Shown here piece after piece: positions 1-8,020 of a stretch of 64,000 nucleotides of DNA. This stretch comes from Acidimicrobiales bacterium (GTDB taxonomy: Bacteria > Actinomycetota > Acidimicrobiia > Acidimicrobiales > Poriferisodalaceae): contig JAWKIQ010000004.1 in assembly GCA_041394185.1 (NCBI GenBank), positions 418,953 to 482,952 on the forward strand, given 5' to 3'. A program made the translations under genes and the position numbers. The notes below the pieces were generated by a model. That model ran no database searches, was not told where the DNA came from, and was given only the letters and a program-made list of their open reading frames with translations. Every line of letters starts with the position of its first letter. The stretch's first letter is position 1.

Positions 1-256
1 AGTCGCCGAGCAGATCGAATGGGTCATAGCCGACCAGCCAAGGCAGGGCGATGGCAACCACCACGGCGCCCACAGCAGCGCATGCCCATCGGAGAGGCTT
101 GGGAGTGCTGGGCAATGCTTCTGCCAGCATTTCCAGCAGGTGGTCCGAATCCGGTGCTTCGGGCGTGGCGCCAATTCGTTGCATCAGCTCGACCACCTCA
201 CCCCGGTCGCCCTCGTGCAGGTCGATGGGGTCGTCGCTTCGGTGTTCGGGTGTCAT
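1..256 (-). CDS. Anti-sigma-factor-like membrane protein, N-terminal part only
   Basis: The gene runs off the left edge; about 85 residues are visible. The ATG at 256 overlaps the stop of the ECF sigma gene (ATGA), so the two are translationally coupled. The first 55 residues are acidic and soluble, followed by one hydrophobic segment (WACAAVGAVVVAIALPWLVG). A soluble N-terminus before a single membrane span, directly after an ECF sigma gene, is the classic layout of a membrane anti-sigma factor. I see no HxxxCxxC zinc motif in the visible part, so it is not a clear ZAS-type protein. The role is inferred mainly from position. Confidence 0.6.
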   Translation of the reverse strand, partial: MTPEHRSDDPIDLHEGDRGEVVELMQRIGATPEAPDSDHLLEMLAEALPSTPKPLRWACAAVGAVVVAIALPWLVGYDPFDLLGD

Positions 257-795
257 GACGCGCGTTCGTCCTGGGAGTTCGAGCCTGGTTCGAGCAGCTG
301 TTCCAGTGCCTGTCGGGCTCGATGCAGCCGCGACCGAACGGTGCCGACGGGAATCTCCAGAATCTGAGCCGCTGTTTCGTAGTCGTATCCGAGCACACCG
401 CACACGGTCAGCACCTCTCGGTGCGACCTTGGCAGCGAGTCGATCAGCTGGGTCACTTCGGATGTGTCGTCCATCGTCGTCGCCGTCGGCGGTCGCAGCA
501 GGCGAAGTTGTCGGTCGACTGCGCTGCGCGCCCTGGCCTCGCGTCGCTCGATGTCTATTACACAATTCCGGCAGATGCGGATGAGCCAGCCTTCGAAGTT
601 GCCATCGCCTCGAAACGAGTCGAGGTGGCGCCACGCCTTGATGAACGTCTCCTGTACGGCGTCGTCGACCACCGAGGGGTCGTTTGCGATCGAGCGGGCG
701 TAGGTGTGCACGGCCCGGTGGTGGGCTCGCACCAGTTGTTCGAAGCGGCGGTCGTGCACGGCCCAATTCAACCCCGGACACACAATGGTGTCCAC
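253..795 (-). CDS. ECF (group 4) RNA polymerase sigma factor
   Basis: A 180-residue protein, the normal ECF size. Region 2 covers about residues 15-85, with the typical DDAVQETFIKAWRH and FEGWLIRICRN stretches. Region 4 covers about 115-165, with a helix-turn-helix ending VGTVRSRLHRARQAL. The GTG start at 795 follows an AGGGA ribosome site. It is co-transcribed with the anti-sigma-like gene and divergent from the copper lipoprotein operon at 931. The intergenic region carries overlapping ECF-type promoters in both directions, so autoregulation and control of the copper operon are both plausible. The family assignment is firm; the inducing signal is unknown. Confidence 0.93.
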   Translation of the reverse strand: MDTIVCPGLNWAVHDRRFEQLVRAHHRAVHTYARSIANDPSVVDDAVQETFIKAWRHLDSFRGDGNFEGWLIRICRNCVIDIERREARARSAVDRQLRLLRPPTATTMDDTSEVTQLIDSLPRSHREVLTVCGVLGYDYETAAQILEIPVGTVRSRLHRARQALEQLLEPGSNSQDERAS

Positions 796-831
796 GACTG
801 AAAGTCCCTAGTCCGTCACCAAGCTAGGATT

Positions 832-845
832 GTGACTTGAGTCAC
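832..845. promoter_or_regulatory. 14-bp palindrome upstream of the copper operon promoter
   Basis: GTGACT-TG-AGTCAC is a perfect inverted repeat with 6-base arms. It lies four bases upstream of the -35 element of the plus-strand ECF-type promoter and near the expected start of the sigma transcript. It could be an operator for a dimeric repressor or activator. No candidate binding protein can be named. Confidence 0.45.
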
Positions 846-849
846 TCGT

Positions 850-877
850 GGAACCATTCACGGGTTGGCTCCGTCTA
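850..877 (+). promoter_or_regulatory. ECF-type promoter of the copper lipoprotein operon
   Basis: GGAACC at 850-855, a 16-base spacer, then CGTCTA at 872-877. This closely matches ECF promoters such as those of mycobacterial SigL/SigE (RGAACC, N16, CGTnTA). Transcription would start near 884, giving a leader of about 47 bases with a GGGGAG ribosome site before the ATG at 931. The neighbouring ECF sigma is the obvious candidate to read it. Confidence 0.65.
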
Positions 878-884
878 CGGTTCG
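857..884 (-). promoter_or_regulatory. ECF-type promoter of the sigma/anti-sigma genes
   Basis: Read on the minus strand: CGAACC at 884-879, a 16-base spacer, then CGTGAA at 862-857. It has the same -35/-10 layout and spacing as the plus-strand promoter and overlaps it. The sigma gene starts at 795, so the leader would be about 55 bases. This would make the sigma factor autoregulated. Confidence 0.5.
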
Positions 885-930
885 AAGGCGCACACCATTC
901 ACGCGCCCCGACCCGGGGAGATCCCTACCA

Positions 931-1554
931 ATGACGACATCACGACGTTTGCTGGCGCTGGTTGCAGCCCTGTTGCTCGGCGGTTTTTCGCTGACCGCAT
1001 GTGGCGACGATTCCGACGATGCCTCCGGCGCTCCAGACGGTCTCGAGGTGACGGGTGCGTGGGCTCGCAACAGCCCGATGATGGCCACCGCGGGCGCCGC
1101 ATACATGCAGGTCACCAGCAGCGAGGACGACCGCATCGTCTCGGCGAGCGTGCCGGCCGACGTGGCGGGCACGGTCGAGATCCACGAAGTGGTGCCGGTC
1201 GAGATGTCCGACGGCGAGATGTCCGACGGCGACATGGCTGACCACGACATGGGCGACGACGAGATGGCCGACGGCGACATGGCTGACCACGACATGGGCG
1301 ACGACGAGATGGCCGACGACGAGATGGCCGACGACGAACCCATGATGGACATGCCCATGACCATGCGCGAACTCGACGGTGGCCTCGAACTGCCTGCGGG
1401 TGAAACCGTCACCCTCCAGCCCGGTGGCTACCACATCATGCTTCTCGACCTGCCCGATGCGCTCGAGATCGGTGAGACGTTCGAACTGGAACTGACGCTC
1501 GAGAGCGGTGCCACCCACACCGTCAGCGTCGAGGTCCGCGAGAGCGCACCGTGA
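931..1554 (+). CDS. PCu(A)C-family copper chaperone lipoprotein with Met/Asp/His repeat insert
   Basis: A lipoprotein signal peptide ends in the lipobox LTAC (Cys24); the ATG at 931 places it correctly after a GGGGAG ribosome site. The mature protein has the PCuAC fold: VTGAWARNSP, a conserved His in VEIHEV and the C-terminal HIM ligand pair. PCuAC proteins bind Cu(I) outside the membrane and, with Sco, load the CuA site of cytochrome c oxidase. Between the conserved His and the downstream Met sits an insert of about 50 residues rich in Met, Asp and His, built from 15-residue repeats (see 1225-1314). The stop overlaps the Sco start (GTGA). Confidence 0.9.
   Translation: MTTSRRLLALVAALLLGGFSLTACGDDSDDASGAPDGLEVTGAWARNSPMMATAGAAYMQVTSSEDDRIVSASVPADVAGTVEIHEVVPVEMSDGEMSDGDMADHDMGDDEMADGDMADHDMGDDEMADDEMADDEPMMDMPMTMRELDGGLELPAGETVTLQPGGYHIMLLDLPDALEIGETFELELTLESGATHTVSVEVRESAP
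1225..1314 (+). repeat. Two perfect 45-bp tandem repeats inside the PCuAC gene
   Basis: Positions 1225-1269 and 1270-1314 are identical and in frame, followed by a partial third unit to about 1335. Each unit encodes DGDMADHDMGDDEMA. Perfect identity at the DNA level suggests recent duplication by slippage. The array lengthens the loop that carries copper ligands in this family. Confidence 0.95.
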
Positions 1555-2159
1555 TCTCGCTGAGGTCGGCCGCGTTGGCGGCGGTGGTCGCCGTATCCCT
1601 CGTACTGGCTGCCTGCGGGGGTGACGAACACACCTTCGCTGGCTACGAGCGCACCCCGACGCCCAACGTGGCCGACCTCAGCTTGCCTTCGGTCGAGGCC
1701 GACGGCTCGCAGACGCCGTTCAACTTCGTCGCCGAAGAAGGCGGCCTGCTGCTGGTCTACTTCGGATACACCCGTTGCCCCGATGTGTGCCCGACGACGC
1801 TGGCCGACGTGCGCCAGGCGCTGCGCGACATCGGTGACGACGCCGACCGCGTCGACTTGGCCATGGTGTCGATCGACCCGCTCGTCGACACACCCGAGAT
1901 CCTCACCAACTACGTGCGCTCGTTCGTCGACGGTTCGGTGGCTCTGCGCAGCGAAGACGAGGCTGTGTTGCGTCCGGTGGCCAACGGATTCGGCGCAGAC
2001 TACGGAACCACCGAGGTCGACGGCGACAGCGAGGTGTTTCACACAGCTTCGTTGTATGCCATCGACGATCGCGGAGACATGGTTCTGATCTGGTCGTTCG
2101 GCACGCCGGCGTCGGGCATCGCCGCCGACCTCGAACATCTCCTCGACCAGGTTGCCTGA
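1551..2159 (+). CDS. SCO1/SenC-type copper chaperone lipoprotein
   Basis: The GTG start overlaps the preceding stop. A lipobox LAAC (Cys22) follows a hydrophobic signal. The thioredoxin-like fold carries the copper motif CPDVC (Cys76, Cys80) and the third ligand His164 (VFHTA), so all three Sco copper ligands are present. Sco proteins deliver copper to, or reduce the cysteines of, the CuA site of cytochrome c oxidase subunit II on the outer face of the membrane. It is the middle gene of the operon; its stop shares a base with the next start (TGATG). Confidence 0.93.
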   Translation: MISLRSAALAAVVAVSLVLAACGGDEHTFAGYERTPTPNVADLSLPSVEADGSQTPFNFVAEEGGLLLVYFGYTRCPDVCPTTLADVRQALRDIGDDADRVDLAMVSIDPLVDTPEILTNYVRSFVDGSVALRSEDEAVLRPVANGFGADYGTTEVDGDSEVFHTASLYAIDDRGDMVLIWSFGTPASGIAADLEHLLDQVA

Positions 2160-2539
2160 TGATCGACCGGCGTCTGCGGGCAATGCTCATGTTCGTCGCC
2201 GCGTTGTTGTCCTTGGCCATGGTCGGTTCGTGCGCAGACTCGTCCGACAACTCGAACGACGCCATGCCTCCTGCCGACTACAACTATCTGATACCCGCCG
2301 GCTACGGAGAGCTGCTGGAAACCGGTGAGGCCCCCGAGGTCTTCCCCGCCTCGCTCGATGTGGTGCTGGGCGAGGAGATCGAGATCGTCAACGAAGACGA
2401 CAGGGGACACGTCATCGGACCGTTCTACGTCGGCGCCAACGAGCGAATCAGACACACCTTCTCGGTACCTGGCATCTACTCGGGCTCGTGCAGCGTGCAC
2501 GAGAGCGGTCAGGTGGTGCTGACCGTTCACGAGACCTAG
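2159..2539 (+). CDS. Cupredoxin-like copper lipoprotein
   Basis: A 126-residue protein with a signal peptide and lipobox (Cys25). The C-terminal half looks like a single cupredoxin domain: His84 (RGHVIG), then Cys111 and His114 in YSGSCSVHES, the expected pattern of type-1 copper ligands. The position normally occupied by the axial Met seems to hold Gln118, as in stellacyanins. It is the third gene of the copper operon and may serve as electron carrier or copper store on the outer membrane face. The fold is well supported; the axial ligand is inferred from spacing. Confidence 0.8.
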   Translation: MIDRRLRAMLMFVAALLSLAMVGSCADSSDNSNDAMPPADYNYLIPAGYGELLETGEAPEVFPASLDVVLGEEIEIVNEDDRGHVIGPFYVGANERIRHTFSVPGIYSGSCSVHESGQVVLTVHET

Positions 2540-2584
2540 ACGGGTTCCCAATGCTGGGCTAGACCCAGTCGTCCTCGGGTTCGT

Positions 2585-3025
2585 TCAATAGTTGCCCAGC
2601 ACGCGCACTGGCTTCACGAACACGGCGGTGCGTCGTTCGTCGCGCATGACGCGGTCGTATTCGTCCCAGTTGTCGTGGGTGCCGCCCGCAGCGGTGAACA
2701 CCTCTCGCAGCAACAGCCGCAGGGCCTCGGCATCGAACTGGTCGGCGGGATCGTCTGGGCCTATCAGGGTGGCGGGCCCGGTCACCGACCGCCAGCGCCA
2801 CCCTCTGCGAACAGCGACGGTGACCTCGGATCCGTTGCGGATGTGGGTGAGCCTTGCGGCGCGGCCCGCCGACACGAATGCCACGCATGGGCCGAGTCCG
2901 GCCGTGTCGGTGACTCCGCAGTTGACGACGCTCGACAACACGCGGCCGTCGGCCTGAACGGTGCTGACGACGGCGAGGCCGTGTTCTTCGTGCAGGTACT
3001 GGGCGACTTCGTCGATCGATGGCAT
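2585..3025 (-). CDS. PPOX-class (pyridoxamine 5'-phosphate oxidase fold) protein, probably flavin/F420-binding
   Basis: A 146-residue split-barrel protein. It has the hallmarks of the small actinobacterial PPOX family: an N-terminal helix, AVVSTVQADGRVLSSVVN, then ARLTHIRNGSEVTVAV and WRWRSVTGPATLIG. Members bind FMN or F420 and reduce diverse substrates; the substrate cannot be inferred. It is convergent with the copper operon and lies directly downstream of the GGDEF/EAL gene on the same strand, with 9 bases between. Confidence 0.8.
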   Translation of the reverse strand: MPSIDEVAQYLHEEHGLAVVSTVQADGRVLSSVVNCGVTDTAGLGPCVAFVSAGRAARLTHIRNGSEVTVAVRRGWRWRSVTGPATLIGPDDPADQFDAEALRLLLREVFTAAGGTHDNWDEYDRVMRDERRTAVFVKPVRVLGNY

Positions 3026-3034
3026 GCCGCCAAT

Positions 3035-5044
3035 CTAGGTGAGCGCCGCCTCGAGGCCTTCGTAGGCCATCGGCTTGGCCATGAAGAACCCCTGCCCCAG
3101 ATGGCAACCCACCGACAGCAACATGTCGAGCTGGTCTTGGTCGGCGATGCCTTCGGCGACGACGCTCATGCCGGTGCTCTGGGCCAGCCCCACCAGGGCC
3201 GCGATGACCGAGCGGCGCTGGGCGTCGTCGACCACCCCGGCCACGAACGAGCGGTCGATCTTGATGCGGTCTATCGGAAACGACACCAGGTGGGTCAAAG
3301 ACGAATAGCCGGTGCCGAAGTCGTCGACGGCAATGCCCACGCCTTGCTCTGCGAGCGCGGCCAGGTTTGCCGGCACGACTCGGCCGGTGCGGCCACCGCG
3401 GCCCAGGATCGAACGTTCGGAGATCTCGATCGTGAACCTGTCCGGGCTGATGTCGCAGCCGTTCAGTGCGCTGGTGAGCGTGCTTGCGTAGTCGGGGTTG
3501 GTCACCTCGTCGGCCGAGGCGTTCACCGAGATCGACGGCTCGAGCCCGGTGCGGTCCCTCAGCCGCCCGAGATCCTGGCAGATGGTCTCGATGGTTGCAG
3601 CGCCCAGGCGCAGGCCCAGGCCGATGTCCTCGACGATGTCTATGAAGTCGGCCGGCAGCAACAGTCCCAGCTCGGGGTGGTTCCAACGGCTGAGCGCCTC
3701 GAACCCCACCCAGCGGTTGGTCTGCAGATCGATGATGGGCTGATAGTGAACGGTGAACTCGTCGCGTTCGAAAGCGTGCGTGACGCCGTCGGCGAGCCTG
3801 CGGCGGGTGGCGATGTTGCGCAGGCTCGGCGTGTGTTTGACGTCGTTCTTCACTGCGTACATGGCGTTGTCGGCCTCGGCCAGGACGGTGTCGGGGTCGT
3901 CGCCTGGTGTTGCCGCCACGACCCCGACACTGGCCGAGATCTGAACAACCCCGACCGAAAGTCGAAAGGGCGTCGACAAGGCACTGACGATGCGCTCGGC
4001 AAGATCGTCGGTGGAAATGCCGGCGTCGGGCATCACCGCTATGAACTCGTCACCCCCGAAGCGGGCAACGACGTCATCGTCGCGCAGCGCGTCGCGCAGC
4101 CGCGCTGCCACCATGGTCAACAGCTCGTCACCGGTTTCGTGCCCGTAGAGATCGTTCACCGGTTTGAACCGGTCGAGGTCGATGAACGCAACCGCCACCG
4201 GACCGGCCTCTCGACAGTTCGGGTCGAGCCGCCTCGCGAGTTCCTCCGAGAGTCGGCCGCGATTGGCCAAGCCGGTCAGCGGGTCGTGTCCGGCCATGTG
4301 TTCGAGTTCTGTGCGCGCTCGCCACAGCTCGCTGATGTCGTGGCCCGAAACGACCAGACCCCCCACGGTGGGGTCGTCGATCAGGTTCACTATCGACAGC
4401 TGGCACGGAATCGCATCGCGGTCGCGTCCGGCGAGCAGTACTTCGGTCGTCACCCGCCGCTGCGCTTCCGACTTGGCCTTGTCGATGGCTCGGACCATTC
4501 GCGGCTGGTCGGCTTCGATGACCAGGTCGACCAGGCTGCGTCCTATCGTCGCTTCCGGCCCGAAGCCCGTCAGGCGGATCATCGCTGCCGACACGGCGCT
4601 GATGGTGGCATCGGCGTCAGCCAGGATCGTGAGGCTCGCCGCGTGGTGCAGCACCGACCGAAACATGGCGGTGTCGTCACGTGCGATCTCCCAGCGGCGA
4701 CGCTCGGTGAGGTCGCGCGCCGACATGAAGATCACCGGTTCGCCGTCGACCTCGGCGGCTCGGCCGACCAGCTCGACCAACAGCCAGCCCTCGGCGCTCT
4801 TGACCCTCATCTCGATAGGCGTTCCGAGTTCGCGTCCGGTCACCGTGGCCAGCGACGAGATGGCCCAGTCGACGTCATCGGGGTGAACCATCTCGAGGAG
4901 GTTGCGGCCGATCCATTCGTCGCGAGACCAGCCGAAGAGCCGCTCGGCAGACGAGTTGGCGGCGCGCAGGGTTGCGGTGGAGTCGATGATCCCCACCGCG
5001 TCGGGAAGCAGATCCAAGAGCGCGCCGAACCGGCTCGTATCCAT
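3035..5044 (-). CDS. PAS-PAS-GGDEF-EAL cyclic-di-GMP signalling protein
   Basis: 669 residues from the ATG at 5044; an upstream in-frame extension is Pro/Arg-rich and would run into the divergent gene. Order: PAS 1 (about 1-110), PAS 2 (about 140-250), GGDEF (about 270-415, motif FGGDEF intact) and EAL (about 425-669, with FEALSRW). Both catalytic signature motifs are present, so it could make and degrade c-di-GMP; which dominates is unknown. No membrane span or signal peptide is visible, so it is probably cytoplasmic with PAS-based sensing. Confidence 0.93.
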   Translation of the reverse strand: MDTSRFGALLDLLPDAVGIIDSTATLRAANSSAERLFGWSRDEWIGRNLLEMVHPDDVDWAISSLATVTGRELGTPIEMRVKSAEGWLLVELVGRAAEVDGEPVIFMSARDLTERRRWEIARDDTAMFRSVLHHAASLTILADADATISAVSAAMIRLTGFGPEATIGRSLVDLVIEADQPRMVRAIDKAKSEAQRRVTTEVLLAGRDRDAIPCQLSIVNLIDDPTVGGLVVSGHDISELWRARTELEHMAGHDPLTGLANRGRLSEELARRLDPNCREAGPVAVAFIDLDRFKPVNDLYGHETGDELLTMVAARLRDALRDDDVVARFGGDEFIAVMPDAGISTDDLAERIVSALSTPFRLSVGVVQISASVGVVAATPGDDPDTVLAEADNAMYAVKNDVKHTPSLRNIATRRRLADGVTHAFERDEFTVHYQPIIDLQTNRWVGFEALSRWNHPELGLLLPADFIDIVEDIGLGLRLGAATIETICQDLGRLRDRTGLEPSISVNASADEVTNPDYASTLTSALNGCDISPDRFTIEISERSILGRGGRTGRVVPANLAALAEQGVGIAVDDFGTGYSSLTHLVSFPIDRIKIDRSFVAGVVDDAQRRSVIAALVGLAQSTGMSVVAEGIADQDQLDMLLSVGCHLGQGFFMAKPMAYEGLEAALT

Positions 5045-5097
5045 CGAATACCCATCGTCAGGTGCTGCGGCGAATGTAGCCCGATACCGTCGTCGAG

Positions 5098-6282
5098 GTG
5101 ACGGGGAAGGTTTCGGCGCTGTTTGCTGCACTGGCGGTGCTGGCGGCCTTGGTGGGCGCTTGTTCGTCCCCGACGCAGGACGAGTCTGCTCCGGTGACGA
5201 CCGCCGCTGACACGACACCCAGCGACACAACACCCAGCGATGTTGCTCCGGTGTTCGACTTCTCCGCAGTCGACCCCATCGTGGGCGCCTACGTCGAAGA
5301 CCAGGGTCTCGATGGTGCCGGTCTGGTGGTCGTCCACCGCGACCACGGCGTGGTCCATCATCAGCACTGGGGCCAGTTCGACGAAGACCGGGTTTCGCTG
5401 GTCGCTTCGTCTACCAAGATGGTCACCGCCACTGTTCTGCTGAATCTCCAAGACCGCGGCCTGCTCGACATAGACGCGCCGGTGGCCGAACAAACCGGGT
5501 GGGAACCCACGGGTTACGCCATCACACCCGCACAGCTTCTGTCGAACAGCTCGGGTCTGATCGGCCTGGTCGAGGGGCTGTTGTTCCCCGCCTATCTGTG
5601 CCAGTTCCGGACCGACGGCACCTTGAGCGAGTGTGGCCGGCAGATCTTCACCACCGAGGCCGACGACTCTGACGTGGTGGCCCCCGACACCGAGTTCCGA
5701 TATGGCGGCGGCCAGTGGCAGGTTGCGGGTGCGGTCGCCGAGGTCGTGTCGGGGCAGCCCTGGAACGAGCTGGTCGATGAGGTGGTGTTCGGGCCGTGCG
5801 GGCTCGAATCGACGGGCTACAACAACCACTTCGGGCAGTTTGCGCCGGGCTTCGGCTACCCGGGCCGGTTCGACGGCGATCCGTCGGTTCTCGAACCAAC
5901 CGACAACCCGAACATGGAAGGTGGCATGTACACCACCACGGGCGACTACGCCCAGCTGCTGCTGATGCAGCTTCGCGACGGTATGTGCGGCGACACCCGG
6001 GTGCTGTCGCCCGAATCTCTCGAGCTGATGCACTCCGACCGCATCGCACGCCAGTACGACGGAAGTGCTGCGCCGGGCCTCGGCTATGGGCTCGGCTGGT
6101 GGGTCGACCGCGACTCGGGCATTGTCAGCGATCCGGGCGCGTACGGCTCGGTGCCCTGGCTCGACCTCGACGACGGCTACGGCGCCTTCCTGGTGATCGA
6201 AGACTCGGGACCTGTGGGCCAGCGGCTCGCCGAGTTGCTGCAAGACCCGGTCGACGAGGCCATCGCCGCCGCGCTCGACTAG
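5098..6282 (+). CDS. Serine beta-lactamase-like (class C/PBP4-type) lipoprotein hydrolase
   Basis: 394 residues with a GTG start, a signal peptide and lipobox VGAC (Cys22), so it is a lipoprotein. The active-site SxxK is present (Ser104-Ser-Thr-Lys107). The usual YxN position reads YGG, as in esterase-like branches of the family, so true beta-lactam hydrolysis is doubtful. A Thr/Asp-rich linker follows the lipid anchor. It is divergent from the GGDEF/EAL gene. Its TAG stop shares a CTAG with the convergent acyltransferase remnant. Confidence 0.82.
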   Translation: MTGKVSALFAALAVLAALVGACSSPTQDESAPVTTAADTTPSDTTPSDVAPVFDFSAVDPIVGAYVEDQGLDGAGLVVVHRDHGVVHHQHWGQFDEDRVSLVASSTKMVTATVLLNLQDRGLLDIDAPVAEQTGWEPTGYAITPAQLLSNSSGLIGLVEGLLFPAYLCQFRTDGTLSECGRQIFTTEADDSDVVAPDTEFRYGGGQWQVAGAVAEVVSGQPWNELVDEVVFGPCGLESTGYNNHFGQFAPGFGYPGRFDGDPSVLEPTDNPNMEGGMYTTTGDYAQLLLMQLRDGMCGDTRVLSPESLELMHSDRIARQYDGSAAPGLGYGLGWWVDRDSGIVSDPGAYGSVPWLDLDDGYGAFLVIEDSGPVGQRLAELLQDPVDEAIAAALD

Positions 6283-7148
6283 CTCTGAGGCCCGGTCGCT
6301 CCTGACATCGTGCGGTCGAGCTGCAACCACAGATCGTCCAACCATCGCAGTCGCGATGCGTGATCGCCAGGAATCGACGCTCGGGGTATGACCTCGATAT
6401 CCACCCGTATCGGATCGTTCAGCGGGGCCAATGTGGCCAGGTCGGTCAGCGCGGCGATCTCGTCCAGACCGTGATGACGCAACACGATCACGTCGGCGTT
6501 GGGCAGTGCGTCGAGCAAGGCACTCAGGCCGCCGGCGCGGGGCGGCAGCACACCCTTCAGCTGCGATAGCCGGCCCGCCCGCTGTGGGTCAGTGTCGCGC
6601 AACCGTTCAAGGGCCTAGACGATGTCCATTCCGGCGTCGGCAAGCATTTCGGCCATCATCACGCCACGGATCTGTTCGGTTACCGGGCTCAGCACCAGAG
6701 CAGGCAGCGACGAGTCGAACACGCTGACGTGGCGCGACACGACTATCGCCGGGAACCGAACCGGCGGCAGGGGCCTATCCAGCTCGACCCGCAGGCCGAG
6801 CAGCTGAGACGCTCGCTTTTCGAGCACTCGCAACGACCAAGTTTGGAGTCGCTGGTGCCAGCGGATCGACGCGGGCGACTCGAGACGGGTGCCGAAGCCG
6901 GCGCAAGCCCACAGAGCGGGTGCCACCACGATCTCGAGTGAATCGTTCAGCAGGTACTGCAGGCCGAAGAGATACGTGCGTGTCAGCGGCAGCTTCGGCC
7001 GGCGCACCAGCAGGTCGTATGCGGCCAGCGCCGGCACCACGGCAGGTGCGGTAGCCAACGCGGCAGCGGTGACTCCCAGCATTGCAGGAATGGTCTTGAC
7101 TCGGCGGGCGATTGTGGCGCTGCGGGCTTGGCGATCGGCTTTGGGCAC
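6279..7148 (-). pseudogene. Lysophospholipid acyltransferase (PlsC-like), internal deletion with amber stop
   Basis: The reading frame from a GTG at 7148 (start uncertain; 7172 or the ATG near 7082 are alternatives) contains the catalytic HVSVFD (HX4D) box. It stops at a TAG (6615-6617) right after GMDIV. The same frame continues with ALERLRDTDPQRAG and LPPRAGG, the C-terminal part of this actinobacterial PlsC family. Relatives carry roughly 55-65 more residues at the junction, including the FPEGTR substrate motif, which is absent here. An internal deletion that created a chimeric stop codon explains the pattern. The product is probably inactive. It overlaps the start of the divergent J-domain gene region. 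Confidence 0.72.
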
Positions 7149-7266
7149 GTCGATGCCAACCCCCGTCAACACCGCTCGATTCCACTCATCTGGGACGGGG
7201 GAGCGGCCGACAGGTACCCACGAGCGATTCCACGGACGGGATCGACGGATCGAGAGACCGAAGTTC

Positions 7267-7659
7267 ATGGATGAACTGGAGCGTGCCCGGCGCGTGCTGG
7301 GTATCGACCGCGGCGCGACGCGCGCCGACGTGAATGCCGCCTTCAGGCGGGCAGCCAAGACCCACCATCCCGACGCCGGCGGAGACGCCGAGAAATTCGT
7401 CGAGCTCAGGTGGGCTTACGAGCGCGCCCTGGCTGCGGCCGCTGCCGAGCCGGTCGCCGCTGCGGCCCCGGCCTCGCGGCATCACTGGTATCTCGATCGT
7501 GTCGATCCCAACCCGGTGCTGCCGAGGGTGGTGCACGCCGAGTCGCGCACGGCCAGAAGCCGGCAGCGGTCGTCAGAGGCTCGGGTTCGGGTTGTTGCGG
7601 GCCCGTCGTTTGCGTCGGTGCTCGCCCGTCGCCTGCTGAACGACACGGCTGGGGTATAG
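7267..7659 (+). CDS. J-domain (DnaJ-like) protein
   Basis: A 130-residue protein. Residues 1-60 form a J domain with the HPD motif (THHPDAGG) needed to stimulate Hsp70 ATPase. The remainder is Ala/Arg-rich without a zinc finger or substrate domain, so it is a type III J protein rather than canonical DnaJ. The ATG at 7267 is the first residue of the domain. It is divergent from the acyltransferase remnant and convergent with the cupin-like gene. Confidence 0.85.
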   Translation: MDELERARRVLGIDRGATRADVNAAFRRAAKTHHPDAGGDAEKFVELRWAYERALAAAAAEPVAAAAPASRHHWYLDRVDPNPVLPRVVHAESRTARSRQRSSEARVRVVAGPSFASVLARRLLNDTAGV

Positions 7660-7674
7660 ACGCCAACGGGCGAT

Positions 7675-7971
7675 CTAGCTGCCGGACCTATCGCTGTAGA
7701 AGTCGATTTCGAACGACACCTTGCCCGGCGGCGAAATGTGATGCCTGGCCTCGGGTGGGATCACCAGGCTGTCACCCGCCCCGATGGTCGTCGGGTTGTC
7801 GGGGTCGTCTTCCCATGTGAACTCGAGTTCGCCGCTGTCGACCCTGATCACCGCCCAGGTGCGCGCCGCCAGATGATGGCTCGACAGCAAGCCCACGGGG
7901 ATCGTGTCGGCGTCGAAGCGTGGTGTGGTCCGGACGAACGTGGCGCTGTCGGGGACGCGATGGTGCCTCAC
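7675..7971 (-). CDS. DUF1971/TehB N-terminal-like cupin protein
   Basis: A 98-residue protein with a GTG start. Its pattern (RFDADTIPVGLL, then HHLAARTWAVIRVDSGELEF and a late IPPEARHHI) matches the small cupin domain also found at the N-terminus of some tellurite-resistance TehB proteins. A metal-binding or small-molecule role is likely but not specific. It stands alone, convergent with the J-domain gene and divergent from the desaturase. Confidence 0.7.
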   Translation of the reverse strand: MRHHRVPDSATFVRTTPRFDADTIPVGLLSSHHLAARTWAVIRVDSGELEFTWEDDPDNPTTIGAGDSLVIPPEARHHISPPGKVSFEIDFYSDRSGS

Positions 7972-8020
7972 GTTGCGACCATACCGCCTGTCCCAGATCC
8001 CCTTGACTGTTACGTCGGCT

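Noticed and set aside
2675..5101. An 808-codon open frame on the plus strand
   Set aside because: It is antisense to the PPOX and PAS-GGDEF-EAL genes, which have clear motifs; its composition is Arg/His/Val-rich as in shadow frames.
5045..5233. Longer N-terminus for the PAS-GGDEF-EAL protein
   Set aside because: The extra 63 residues are Pro/Arg-rich and antisense to the start of the divergent lipoprotein gene; the PAS domain begins right after the ATG at 5044.
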